A stretch of 57,245 bases of DNA from Clostridia bacterium (GTDB lineage Bacteria; Bacillota; Clostridia; Christensenellales; CAG-138): assembly GCA_017545535.1 (NCBI GenBank), contig JAFWMS010000025.1, positions 1 to 57,245 of the forward strand. The letters are read 5' to 3'. Positions 15,796 to 23,380 of this stretch are shown here, piece after piece. Every line of letters starts with the position of its first letter. Within the stretch, counting starts at the first letter, position 1. A program made the translations under genes and the position numbers. The notes under the pieces are model-generated. The model ran no database searches and was not told where the DNA came from. It saw only the letters and a list, made by a program, of their open reading frames with translations.

Positions 15796-16488
15796 ATGCC
15801 ATTGATCGATCAACTATCGCTCCAAAACGCTCGCCTCATCGCCCTGTGCGGCGCGGGGGGAAAGACCTCCCTGCTGTACGCCCTGGGCCGGGAATGGGCC
15901 ATACAAAAGGAGAAGGCGGTCCTGACTACCTCCACCCATATCCGGGCCGAACTGCCCGATAGCTGCGTTCTGTGGGACCGGCCTGACGAAGGAGACCTTC
16001 TCTCCATCTGGCGGGCCGGGTTCACCCCCGTGGCCGGGCGCCCACTTTCGGAGGAGAAGCTGAAGGGCCCCTCGGAGGACATGTGGGCCATTCTGAGCCG
16101 GCAGGCGGACCGGATCCTGGTGGAGGCCGACGGTGCCGCCAGCCACCCGGTGAAATATCCGGCGGCCTGGGAGCCGGTGATCCCCCAACATACGGACCGG
16201 ATCCTGGTCCTCTCCGGTCTCTCCGCCCTGGACCGGCCCCTGCAGCAGGTCTGCCACCGGGCGGACCTGGCCCTCCGGCAGAACGTCCTTTCCGACGGCC
16301 CCCTGACGGAGGACGGCTTCGTCTCCCTGCTGTTGCAGGGCTATGGCCGCTACGCCCCTCTGTACGTGCTGAACCAGGCCGACGACGGGGCCCTCTTTTC
16401 TCGGGCCGAGGCCATGGCCGCCCGGCTTTGGGCCGCGGGCCACGAGGCCGTGATCCTGTCCCTGAAGAATTTGGGAATGAGCATATAG
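15796..16488 (+). CDS. yqeC: Selenium-cofactor biosynthesis protein YqeC
   Basis: 230 residues from the ATG at 15796; the ribosome site is weak and a TTG at 15757 is also in frame. A P-loop-like CGAGGKTSLL lies near residues 18-27, followed by VLTTSTHI, ILVEADGAASHPVKYP and HTDRILVLSG, which are the hallmark segments of YqeC. YqeC genes co-occur with selenium-dependent molybdenum hydroxylases and are thought to help mature their cofactor. No such hydroxylase, selD or yqeB is in the window, so its partners must lie elsewhere or be missing. The gene follows the COG2509 flavoprotein in the same direction. Confidence 0.85.
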   Translation: MPLIDQLSLQNARLIALCGAGGKTSLLYALGREWAIQKEKAVLTTSTHIRAELPDSCVLWDRPDEGDLLSIWRAGFTPVAGRPLSEEKLKGPSEDMWAILSRQADRILVEADGAASHPVKYPAAWEPVIPQHTDRILVLSGLSALDRPLQQVCHRADLALRQNVLSDGPLTEDGFVSLLLQGYGRYAPLYVLNQADDGALFSRAEAMAARLWAAGHEAVILSLKNLGMSI

Positions 16489-16651
16489 AAGATCCATTTC
16501 ATGAGGGGGAAGAGCTGACTTGAGAGCTCTTTCCAACGTGGTTTTTCTCGAAAGTCAAGAATCTTTTCGGCGTTTTATTGAACAAAAAGGTTCATCTCTT
16601 TTTGCGCGCCGGGATCGCTAAAGATCGGCATATAAGGTTCCGCAGCGAGCG

Positions 16652-18217
16652 TTATTTTCCCAAATTGTCCGTGATGTCCACGGTCCGATGCTCCCGGTAG
16701 GCGGAGAACATGTCCTCCACGCAGACCGGGCGGAAGCGGCGGGCAAACAGGTCCACCAGGGGCACCAGGACGAGGCCGCCCACCATGGCGATGACGCCGG
16801 AGTAGATGGAGTTTTTGAACACAAAGGCAAGCAGCTTGCAGCTCGATACGTTTAGCATCCCCAGGGAGATCAGAAGCTGCACCGTCTCCAGGCCAACGCC
16901 CCAAAGGAAGCACACCGCGGCGGAGAGCTTGGTGGCCCGCTTAGAGTAGAGGCCGTAGAGGAAGGGGGCCAGGAACGCACCCGCCAGCGCGCCCCAGCTG
17001 ACGCCCATCATCTGGGCGATGAACAGGCTCCTGGAGCGGGCCTGCTTGATGGCGATGAGGGCGGAGACGGCGATGAACAGGACCACGAACCCCCGCATGA
17101 TGAGCAGCTGCCCCCGCTCCTGGAGGGGCTTTTTCTTATGGGGCGCGATGAGGTCCAGCGTCATGGTGGAGGCGGAGGTAAGGACCAGGCTGGACAAAGT
17201 GGACATGGACGCGGACAGCACCAGCACGATGACGATGCCGATGATCACCGCAGGCAGGGAGGAGAGCATCCGGGGCACGACGGCGTCGAATCCCTCCGCC
17301 TGGACGTCGATGTCATAGAGCCGGCCAAAGCCACCCAAGAAGTAGCAGCCCCCCGCCACCACCACGGCAAAGAGGGTGGAGATCACGGTGCCCTTCTGGA
17401 TGGAGGCTTCGTTTTTGATGGCATAGAATTTGCCCACCATCTGGGGGAGCCCCCAGGTGCCCAGGGAGGTCAGTATCACTACGAACAGCAGGAACATGGG
17501 GTCCGCCCCCAGGAAGGAGGCGTACTGCCAGCCGCCGGTGGGGCCGGTGGCCAGCCGTTCCATGGCGAGGGACAGGCCCCCGTTGTCCCCCAGGACCGCC
17601 GCGATGACCGCCACGATGCCGAAGAGCATGATGATGCCCTGGATAAAATCGTTCCAGGCCGTGGCCATGTACCCGCCCAGGATCACGTATACGCCGGTCA
17701 GCACCGCCATGAGGAGCACGCACACCGCGTAATCCACCCCGGGGAAGGCGATGGCGAAGAGCCGGGACAGGCCGTTATAGAGGGAGGCCGTGTAGGGGAT
17801 CAAAAACACGAAGGTGATGAGGCTGGCCGCCGTGCGCAGCTTCGGGCTCTCGTACCGGGTGCCGAAAAAGTCGGGCATGGTCTTGCTTGAGAGGTGCTGG
17901 GTCATGATCCGGGTCCGGCGGCCCAAGATGAGCCAGGCCAGCAGGGACCCGATAAAGGCGTTGCCAAGGCCGATCCAGGTGGACGCCAGGCCGAAGTTCC
18001 AGCCGAACTGGCCCGCGTAGCCCACGAAGATGACGGCGGAGAAATAGGAGGTTCCGTAGGCGAAGGCGGAAAGCCAGGGCCCCACCTGTCGGGAGCCCAA
18101 AACAAAGCCGTCGATATCCCCGGCATGGCGGCGGGCGCGCAGGCCGATCCACAGCATGATGGCGAAGAAGCAGACCATGAAGAGCAGGGTGATCAGGGAA
18201 GCGGAGTTCATACACAT
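16652..18217 (-). CDS. Sodium:solute symporter (SSS family)
   Basis: 521 residues with about 13 predicted transmembrane helices, the usual length and topology of SSS transporters such as PutP and PanF. Typical features are the N-terminal ARRHAGDIDGFVLGSRQVG, FGTRYESPKLR after helix 3 and the helix 5-6 region YVILGGYMATAWNDFIQG. It moves a solute inward with sodium; the solute is not deducible. Two starts are possible: ATG at 18217 (close to AAAGGA) or ATG at 18211. The gene is preceded by a leader with an intrinsic terminator only about 24 bases before the ATG, so expression is probably controlled by attenuation. Confidence 0.9.
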   Translation of the reverse strand: MCMNSASLITLLFMVCFFAIMLWIGLRARRHAGDIDGFVLGSRQVGPWLSAFAYGTSYFSAVIFVGYAGQFGWNFGLASTWIGLGNAFIGSLLAWLILGRRTRIMTQHLSSKTMPDFFGTRYESPKLRTAASLITFVFLIPYTASLYNGLSRLFAIAFPGVDYAVCVLLMAVLTGVYVILGGYMATAWNDFIQGIIMLFGIVAVIAAVLGDNGGLSLAMERLATGPTGGWQYASFLGADPMFLLFVVILTSLGTWGLPQMVGKFYAIKNEASIQKGTVISTLFAVVVAGGCYFLGGFGRLYDIDVQAEGFDAVVPRMLSSLPAVIIGIVIVLVLSASMSTLSSLVLTSASTMTLDLIAPHKKKPLQERGQLLIMRGFVVLFIAVSALIAIKQARSRSLFIAQMMGVSWGALAGAFLAPFLYGLYSKRATKLSAAVCFLWGVGLETVQLLISLGMLNVSSCKLLAFVFKNSIYSGVIAMVGGLVLVPLVDLFARRFRPVCVEDMFSAYREHRTVDITDNLGK

Positions 18218-18240
18218 AGTTTCCTTTCGTCAAAATGGAC

Positions 18241-18273
18241 AAAAAAGAGCGTGGCACCGGCCCGGCGCCACGC
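18241..18273 (-). terminator. Leader terminator of the symporter gene
   Basis: In the minus-strand RNA a 10-bp stem (GCGUGGC core pairs with GCCACGC, plus three inner pairs) is followed by CUUUUUU. It lies between the promoter and the coding region, as in attenuation-type riboswitches. Confidence 0.8.
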
Positions 18274-18399
18274 CCTCAGAACACGTTTCAAGGGATCATG
18301 GGCACAGCCGACCGGCCTTGCTGCGGGCAGCAAAGCGGTAATAATAATACCGAGCTGTGCGGCGAACGGCGATCATATGCCCTCCCATGCCTTAAAAGT
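18274..18399 (-). promoter_or_regulatory. Structured 5' leader, possible riboswitch
   Basis: Minus-strand RNA forms a predicted junction: outer stem GCACAGC/GCUGUGC (plus 18354-18360 with 18302-18308), an inner hairpin CGGTA-N7-TACCG (18336-18352) and an inner hairpin TTGCTG-CGGG-CAGCAA (18318-18333). The intrinsic terminator follows. It does not fit a known riboswitch or T-box that I recognise. Confidence 0.5.
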
Positions 18400-18405
18400 G
18401 TATAT

Positions 18406-18434
18406 AATTTACCACCTCAGGGGGCCTCTGTCAA
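18406..18434 (-). promoter_or_regulatory. Promoter of the symporter gene
   Basis: Minus strand TTGACA-N17-TAAATT, predicting a leader of about 180 bases. Confidence 0.7.
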
Positions 18435-18470
18435 GAAAAATATATGATTTGGTCTATCCAAGGGCGTCCG

Positions 18471-19214
18471 TTACGTGAACTCCCCCGTGTAGAGGCAGAT
18501 GCGGCCGGAAAAGATGCCCGTCAAAGCTTCCACCAGCTCCTGCCGGGCGCCGTTGGACAGATCATAGACCTCCAGCCGGGCGGGGGCCATGCCGACCAGA
18601 AGGCTGATGAGCCCCTCGCCGGTCTCGTCCACGTACTCCATCCTGAGAGCTTCCCCGTCGGACAGGGAGCAGAGGCCATCCCCATGGAGGCACAGCCGAA
18701 GGGCGGGGCATCGTGGCGGCCGCTCGTTCAGCAGCAGCCGCAGCACGTCCGCCGCCCGGGCGTATTCCTGTTCCAGCAGCAGCGCGGAGAAGGCCTCCTC
18801 CACGCAGAGCCGCCAGAAGAGGACCGTCTCCTGCATCCGAAAGCGCAGGAACCCCTCCAGACACAGCTTCCCCTCCTCCTTCAAGTAGGCGGTCAGCCGC
18901 TGTACCGTTTCGCTCAGGTCCTCCTTCTGCCGGGCCGCATCCACCGCCCGGGCCAGGACCTGCCGCTTTTCGGGGAGGGGCAGGGGCGTCTCGTCCGTCA
19001 TGGCCGCCACCTCGAAGGACACCAGATCCTCCGTGATCAGCGTCCCCAGGGCCCGGGCAAGGGCCTCCAGCCCGTACCGCCCCTCCATGCGCACGCCCAC
19101 GCCGCCCTGAGCCGCCAGCAGGGAAAAGGGCGCGCCGCCCTCCCGGAGCCGCCGATCCAGCAGCTCTTCCAGGTCCACATCATATTCCATTGTTTGAATG
19201 ATCCAGGACGACAC
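18471..19214 (-). CDS. YtxC-like putative sporulation protein
   Basis: 247 residues, no signal peptide or membrane helix. The C-terminal half has the pattern of the YtxC family (PF08812): EGFLRFRMQE, then LLLEQEYARAADVLRLLLNERP and a strand LRLCLHGDGLCSLSDGE, which parallels the EGFVRFRLK and EKEYxEFIxLLRYFV segments of that family. YtxC is a sporulation-associated protein of unknown action found in spore-forming Bacillota. The chosen start is GTG at 19214, seven bases after GGAAG; the ATG at 19190 is an alternative. The downstream symporter has its own promoter. The call rests on recalled motifs and is moderate. Confidence 0.55.
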   Translation of the reverse strand: MSSWIIQTMEYDVDLEELLDRRLREGGAPFSLLAAQGGVGVRMEGRYGLEALARALGTLITEDLVSFEVAAMTDETPLPLPEKRQVLARAVDAARQKEDLSETVQRLTAYLKEEGKLCLEGFLRFRMQETVLFWRLCVEEAFSALLLEQEYARAADVLRLLLNERPPRCPALRLCLHGDGLCSLSDGEALRMEYVDETGEGLISLLVGMAPARLEVYDLSNGARQELVEALTGIFSGRICLYTGEFT

Positions 19215-19369
19215 CGAACTTCCTTCCCGATGAAACGCTTTCCTTTCATCCTATGTGGGTCGGTGTCTATTGTGTGCGGGAATGCGGATGTTATTCTTCA
19301 AAAGATCTTTACTATGGCAATAAGGTTTTTTGCTGCTGTCATTTTTCAAAAATGCATTTCTCTTTTTCC

Positions 19370-19406
19370 GCCGCTTTTTCTCTTTAGCCGAAAGAGAAAA
19401 AGCGGC
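19370..19406 (+). repeat. Dispersed palindrome, family A, copy 4
   Basis: 16-bp stem GCCGCTTTTTCTCTTT, 5-base loop AGCCG, preceded by TTTCTCTTTTTCC and followed by AAAAGAAAA as in copy 2. It lies 14 bases beyond the mutY stop. Confidence 0.92.
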
Positions 19407-19420
19407 AAAAGAAAAAATAT

Positions 19421-20419
19421 TCACCGAAGACACTTCAAAAACGCTTCGGGAATGGGCTCGCTCCCCGTATACCAGACCCAGCCCGGCGCCTCGATCCGTT
19501 CCGCGTTCAAGCGGACCACCTGCATGTGCCAGATCACGTGGGTGAAGATGTGCTGCCGCTGGACGATCTCCCAGGCCCCCAGGGGCCGGACCCCCAGCTT
19601 TGTCAGCGCCTGGCCGATCCTTTCCTGATCCAGATGCCCGCTTTGGTTCGGCAGCTCGTACAGCCCCGACAGCAGCCCCGTCTCCGGCCGCCGGCGAACG
19701 AGGAAGCTGTCCCCGCTTCTCACGACGAACACGGTCAGATCCTCCTGCCGCTTCGCCTTCTTCTCCCCCCGGTTGGGGTAGTCCGCCTGGGTGCCGTGGG
19801 CGAACGCCCCGCAGAAACCGGCCAGGGGACAGCTTTCGCACAGGGGCGATTTGGGCAGGCAGATCAGGGATCCCAGGTCCATGAAGGCCTGGTTCAAATC
19901 CCCGGGACGGTCGCCCATGCGGCTTTTAAGATACGCGGCCCATCGGTCCCGGACCTTTTGCTCCGTCACGGTTTCTCCATCCTCCATGAGCCGGGCCATG
20001 ACCCGGAGCACGTTCCCGTCCACGGCAGGCTCAGGCCGGCGGAAGGCGATGGAGGCGATGGCCCCGGCGGTGTAGGGGCCGACGCCGGGAAGCTTTTTCA
20101 GCTCCTCCACGGTCTGGGGGAACCTGCCCCCGTGCTCCGCCACCACGGCCTGGGCGCACTTCTTCAAATTTCGGGCCCGGGAATAGTATCCCAGCCCCTC
20201 CCACAGCTTTAAAAGCCGCTCCTCCGGGCACTCGGCCAGGGCTTCCACCGTGGGGAGCGCCGCCATGAACCGGCCGTAATAGGGGATCACCGCCGCCGCC
20301 CGGGTCTGTTGGAGCATGATCTCCGACACCAAAACGGCGTAGGCGTCCCCGGCCCCCCGCCAGGGCAGGGTCCGCTTGTTTCGATCGTACCATTGGAGTA
20401 AAGTATCCGTAAATTCCAT
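19421..20419 (-). CDS. mutY: A/G-specific adenine glycosylase MutY
   Basis: 332 residues from the ATG at 20419. The HhH-GPD domain carries the catalytic Glu33 in SEIMLQQT, the hairpin LPGVGPYTAGAI at 109-120 and Asp133 in AVDGNVLR. The [4Fe-4S] loop is canonical: Cys186-X6-Cys193-X2-Cys196-X5-Cys202. A C-terminal Nudix-like domain (about 220-332) recognises 8-oxoG. The enzyme removes adenine mispaired with 8-oxoguanine. A reading frame extends 134 codons upstream, but that part overlaps the divergent ywlG gene and is rejected. The -10 lies six bases before the ATG, so the mRNA is probably leaderless. Confidence 0.95.
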   Translation of the reverse strand: MEFTDTLLQWYDRNKRTLPWRGAGDAYAVLVSEIMLQQTRAAAVIPYYGRFMAALPTVEALAECPEERLLKLWEGLGYYSRARNLKKCAQAVVAEHGGRFPQTVEELKKLPGVGPYTAGAIASIAFRRPEPAVDGNVLRVMARLMEDGETVTEQKVRDRWAAYLKSRMGDRPGDLNQAFMDLGSLICLPKSPLCESCPLAGFCGAFAHGTQADYPNRGEKKAKRQEDLTVFVVRSGDSFLVRRRPETGLLSGLYELPNQSGHLDQERIGQALTKLGVRPLGAWEIVQRQHIFTHVIWHMQVVRLNAERIEAPGWVWYTGSEPIPEAFLKCLR

Positions 20420-20425
20420 GAAAGC

Positions 20426-20434
20426 AGTATACCA
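20426..20434 (-). promoter_or_regulatory. Extended -10 of mutY, leaderless start
   Basis: Minus strand TGGTATACT followed by six bases and then ATG. Transcription would start at or next to the A of the start codon. No Shine-Dalgarno sequence is possible. Confidence 0.65.
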
Positions 20435-20489
20435 TACCCGGGTCAAATGTGCTATACTGGTGTCATCATAAAAGAAGAAGGAAGCAAGT

Positions 20490-21050
20490 ATGGATTTTGA
20501 AGCAATCACCAACCAGGCCCGGGAGGCCATGGACATCCTTTTGACGGCGGCCAAGCCCAAGCCCGGCCAGCTCATGGTCCTGGGCTGCTCCACCAGCGAG
20601 ACCGTGGGCAGCCGCATCGGCTCCAACTCCAGCGCCGACGCCGCCCAGGCCATTTTGAAGGGCATCCTGCCCAAGGTAAGGGAGGCGGGCCTCATTTTGG
20701 CCGTCCAGGGCTGCGAGCACATCAACCGCTCGCTGTGCCTGGAGAGGGCGGACGCGGAGAAGCTGGGCCTCACGGAGGTCTGGGTGCGCCCCCACGCCCA
20801 CGCCGGCGGCGCCTGCATCACCGCCTACTATGAACAGTGCGCCGACCCGGTCATGGTGGAGGGCCTGCAGGCGAAGGCCACCCTGGGCATGGACGTAGGC
20901 GACACCCTCATCGGCATGCACATGCGGCCCGTGGTGGTGCCGGTCCACTCCCCCCTCCGCAGGATCGGCGAAGCGAATCTGGTGCTGGCTTTCTCCCGGC
21001 CCCGGTACGTGGGCGGACCGAGAGCCCAGTACGTGCAGCAGACCCGGTAA
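20490..21050 (+). CDS. ywlG: TIGR01440/UPF0340 family protein YwlG
   Basis: 186 residues, full length for the family. Recognised from the N-terminal LMVLGCSTSETVG(S) segment, VQGCEHINRSLCLER, and VRPHAHAGGACITAYY, which are the conserved blocks of YwlG/UPF0340. The biochemical role is unknown. In Bacillus the gene lies with glycine hydroxymethyltransferase and uracil phosphoribosyltransferase genes; here it stands alone, divergent from mutY and followed by a strong terminator. GAAGAAGGAAG provides a ribosome site. Confidence 0.9.
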   Translation: MDFEAITNQAREAMDILLTAAKPKPGQLMVLGCSTSETVGSRIGSNSSADAAQAILKGILPKVREAGLILAVQGCEHINRSLCLERADAEKLGLTEVWVRPHAHAGGACITAYYEQCADPVMVEGLQAKATLGMDVGDTLIGMHMRPVVVPVHSPLRRIGEANLVLAFSRPRYVGGPRAQYVQQTR

Positions 21051-21070
21051 ACCGGACCAAAACAGAAGGG

Positions 21071-21104
21071 CGGCAGGTCGTAAACGACCTGCCGTCTTTT
21101 TTTA
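21071..21104 (+). terminator. Intrinsic terminator after ywlG
   Basis: CGGCAGGTCG-TAAA-CGACCTGCCG stem followed by TCTTTTTTT. Confidence 0.93.
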
Positions 21105-21112
21105 CATCACGA

Positions 21113-21835
21113 TCATTCCAGCTCCAGGAACAGGGCTCCGTCCCGCTCTAACAGCTCCCCCAGGGGGGCGATGAAGTCGATGGCGTAAAAGCCCCGGGAG
21201 TCCGTATCGGCCAGGGACGCCCGGTAGAGGAGCAGCCGCCCGCCGTCCTCCGCCAGGGCCAGGGCACCGTTTTTCAGCAGGAAGGAAGCGGTCCGATTCT
21301 CCAGCGTCGTCAGATCCAGCCAGCCCACCCGAGCGGCGGGGCCATCCTCCGACTCGGCGGTGTAGGTATAGACCAGCTCCTTCCCTTCGTCCGCGTCCAG
21401 ATCGGCGAAGAGGGCGTTCACCACGCCGCAGCCCTCCGTCCGTTCCCCAAGGCGCAGATATCGGCCGTCGGGCAGCCGCAAAAAGCTGTACCCCAGCTCC
21501 ACGTGCCGAAAGAGGGTGTATCCCTCCACCTTCTCGTTGGTGGGGGTCACGTCCACCCAAAAGTCACGGCCCAGCTGGTCCCCGTGTTCCTCCAGGATCG
21601 CGTTCATGCCCTCCATTTTGGCCAGGTCCGGATCGAAGTCCACCGAATGATAGTTGGGCAGCGGCGTAGGGGTTGGAGGTTCCGTGGGGATGTTGGAGGG
21701 GGTGGGCGTGGCGTTCAGCTCCCGCTGCCGGCGGGCGTACACCGTGGCCACCGTCCCCATAAGGAGCAGCACCAAAAACAGGATCACGCCCATGAGGATC
21801 AGTATCCATTTGCGCTTATAGAAGGGCATTTTCAT
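21113..21835 (-). CDS. Hypothetical single-pass membrane protein with Pro-Thr linker
   Basis: 240 residues: basic N-terminus, one transmembrane helix at about 11-32, a short TPTPSNIPTEPPTPTP linker and an extracytoplasmic domain of about 170 residues that is rich in alternating hydrophobic strands (for example YSFLRLPDGRYLRLG, LVYTYTAESEDG). I do not recognise the domain. It is the last gene of a three-gene unit that begins with an NlpC/P60-like lipoprotein and a CAT-like acyltransferase (12 bases between this and the previous gene). Context suggests a role at the cell surface. Confidence 0.6.
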   Translation of the reverse strand: MKMPFYKRKWILILMGVILFLVLLLMGTVATVYARRQRELNATPTPSNIPTEPPTPTPLPNYHSVDFDPDLAKMEGMNAILEEHGDQLGRDFWVDVTPTNEKVEGYTLFRHVELGYSFLRLPDGRYLRLGERTEGCGVVNALFADLDADEGKELVYTYTAESEDGPAARVGWLDLTTLENRTASFLLKNGALALAEDGGRLLLYRASLADTDSRGFYAIDFIAPLGELLERDGALFLELE

Positions 21836-21847
21836 CTATCCGTCCTT

Positions 21848-22486
21848 TCAAACCTCGTGCCGAGGGGCCATAAGCTCCTCCATCCGCTGCAGCAGGTCCC
21901 GCACGTGGGCCCCGTCCAGGAGCCGGTGGTTGAGCTGCAGGGTAAAGTTCACCAGTTTCCGGCCCTTTTCCTCGCGGATCCTGTCCCACAGCACCCGGGG
22001 GAAACTGTCGTCCGGGTTGGTGGGCTGCTCCTGGAGCACCGAGGTGGTGACGAACCAGGGCACGGAGGAGAAGAAGATGAGGTCGTCCCGCACGTCGTCC
22101 TCCACCACCATCTCATCTCCCTGCCGCTTCTCCTGTTCCAGGGCCCGGCGGCAGAAGTCCGCCATGGTCTCCCCGGGAAGATAGTCCACGTTGCAGATGC
22201 CGAAGGTGCCCTCCCGGCCCGCCGTGGTATAGGAGGGGGACACGGTGTCGCAGACGGCAATGCCCTGGGGCCGGATGCGGAGCCGGAAGGGCTCCAGCTC
22301 GTTCATGGCCCGGGTCACCACGTAGATCATGGCCCGATAGAAGGACAGTCCCTCCCCCTTGGCGTACCGGCAGAGCTCCGTCACGTCCAGGGGCGTGGTC
22401 ACGGAGAAATAGGGGAGATATCCCCGGGAGAAGAGTCGATAGGCGTCCTTCCGGGGCCAGGTTTCCACGTCGATATACCTATCCAT
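21848..22486 (-). CDS. Chloramphenicol acetyltransferase-like acyltransferase
   Basis: 212 residues from the ATG at 22486, eight bases after AGGAGG; its A is the last base of the preceding stop codon (TGATG), so translation is coupled. The fold and length are those of type A CAT: IDVETWPRKDAYRLF at the start, FFSSVPWF in the middle and QLNHRLLDGAHV at the end. The catalytic His and the Asp four residues later are kept, while the neighbouring first His of the usual HHxxxDG motif is Asn. It would transfer an acetyl group from acetyl-CoA to a hydroxyl. Many such homologues do not confer resistance; its operon with surface proteins suggests another acceptor. Confidence 0.8.
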   Translation of the reverse strand: MDRYIDVETWPRKDAYRLFSRGYLPYFSVTTPLDVTELCRYAKGEGLSFYRAMIYVVTRAMNELEPFRLRIRPQGIAVCDTVSPSYTTAGREGTFGICNVDYLPGETMADFCRRALEQEKRQGDEMVVEDDVRDDLIFFSSVPWFVTTSVLQEQPTNPDDSFPRVLWDRIREEKGRKLVNFTLQLNHRLLDGAHVRDLLQRMEELMAPRHEV

Positions 22487-23178
22487 CAGAACGGCCTCCT
22501 GGCCCATTGAAAGGCGTTGGTCCAGTAGCTGTTGATCTCGGTGATGATGACGACCTGCTTGCTGGTGGAGGGGTAGATCATCCTGTTGTCCCCCATATGG
22601 ATGCAGACGCAGTTGATGTTCTCATTGTCGCCGGTCTTGAAAAAGACCAGGTCCCCGGGCTGCAGGTCCGAGAGACGGGTGATCTTCTCCCAGCCCTCCT
22701 CCTCGGCGTAGCCGGCGGAGTTCCGGCGCTTCACCTTTAGACCCATCTCCGTCAGGCACCAGTAGACGAATCCGCTGGGATCAAAGCCCGTGTCCGGGGA
22801 CTTGCCGCCCCGGGTGTAGGGATAGTTTATGTACTGTTGGGCGATCATGACCAGCTGCAGGCCCCTGTCCATGTCCGGCGTAGCCGTGGGCTCCGCCGTC
22901 GGAACAGGCGTCTCATCCGGCTCCGGGGTAGGCTCCGCCGTGGGCGTGGGGGTGGGCGTAGCCGTGGGCTCCGCCGTAGGCGCCTTGGTGGGCGGCAGCG
23001 TGACCACGGGCGTCGCCGTCACCACAGGCGTGGCCGTGGCGGGGACGGTGCTCTCGATGGTGGCCACGATGCGAATGGGTTCGTCCTTCTCCACGTCGTT
23101 GATGATGTTGGTGGGCTCCACGCTGCAGCCCGTCAGCAGCAGGGCGCAAAAAAGCAGGATACACAGGGCTCGTTTCAT
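22486..23178 (-). CDS. NlpC/P60-like lipoprotein lacking catalytic Cys and His
   Basis: 230 residues from the ATG at 23178 with GGAGGAAT upstream. The signal peptide ends in the lipobox LLTGC (Cys18). A Pro-Thr linker spans about 45-102 and an NlpC/P60 domain fills the rest. The catalytic motif FDCSGFVYW of the family reads FDPSGFVYW here, so the nucleophile is Pro134. The position of the catalytic His (GHVGIYLG in the relative at 31755) reads NCVCIHMG, so Cys190 stands there. Both key residues are lost while the fold motifs remain, which points to a pseudoenzyme, perhaps a peptidoglycan-binding or regulatory protein. First gene of the unit with a CAT-like enzyme and a membrane protein. Confidence 0.82.
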   Translation of the reverse strand: MKRALCILLFCALLLTGCSVEPTNIINDVEKDEPIRIVATIESTVPATATPVVTATPVVTLPPTKAPTAEPTATPTPTPTAEPTPEPDETPVPTAEPTATPDMDRGLQLVMIAQQYINYPYTRGGKSPDTGFDPSGFVYWCLTEMGLKVKRRNSAGYAEEEGWEKITRLSDLQPGDLVFFKTGDNENINCVCIHMGDNRMIYPSTSKQVVIITEINSYWTNAFQWARRPF

Positions 23179-23380
23179 ACGATATTCCTCCATATCCTGC
23201 ACTGTATCAGAAAGACTTGTCAAGGATGCAACAAAGGGGTTAACAAGGTGTTAATTCTTCGCAAAACCGGACAAATGATCCTACGGAAAGCCGATGAGCT
23301 TTTCAGCGGCAAGGCTTTCGACGTCGTTCGCTTTTTCCACGCTTTACGGTCGGCGATACAAGCGAACGTCTCGGACCTTC

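Noticed and set aside
18241..18399. T-box leader for the symporter
   Set aside because: No AGGGTGGNACCGCG T-box sequence or Stem I features, and the gene is not linked to an amino acid pathway I can identify.
20420..20821. N-terminal extension of MutY by 134 residues
   Set aside because: It lies antisense to ywlG, is not MutY-like, and MutY homologues begin at the MEFTDTLLQW-type start.
23179..23380. Possible gene between the NlpC-like and ABC ATPase genes
   Set aside because: Only a hairpin (CGTTCGC/GCGAACG arms) and a GTTAAC-AAGGT-GTTAA repeat are visible; no credible frame.
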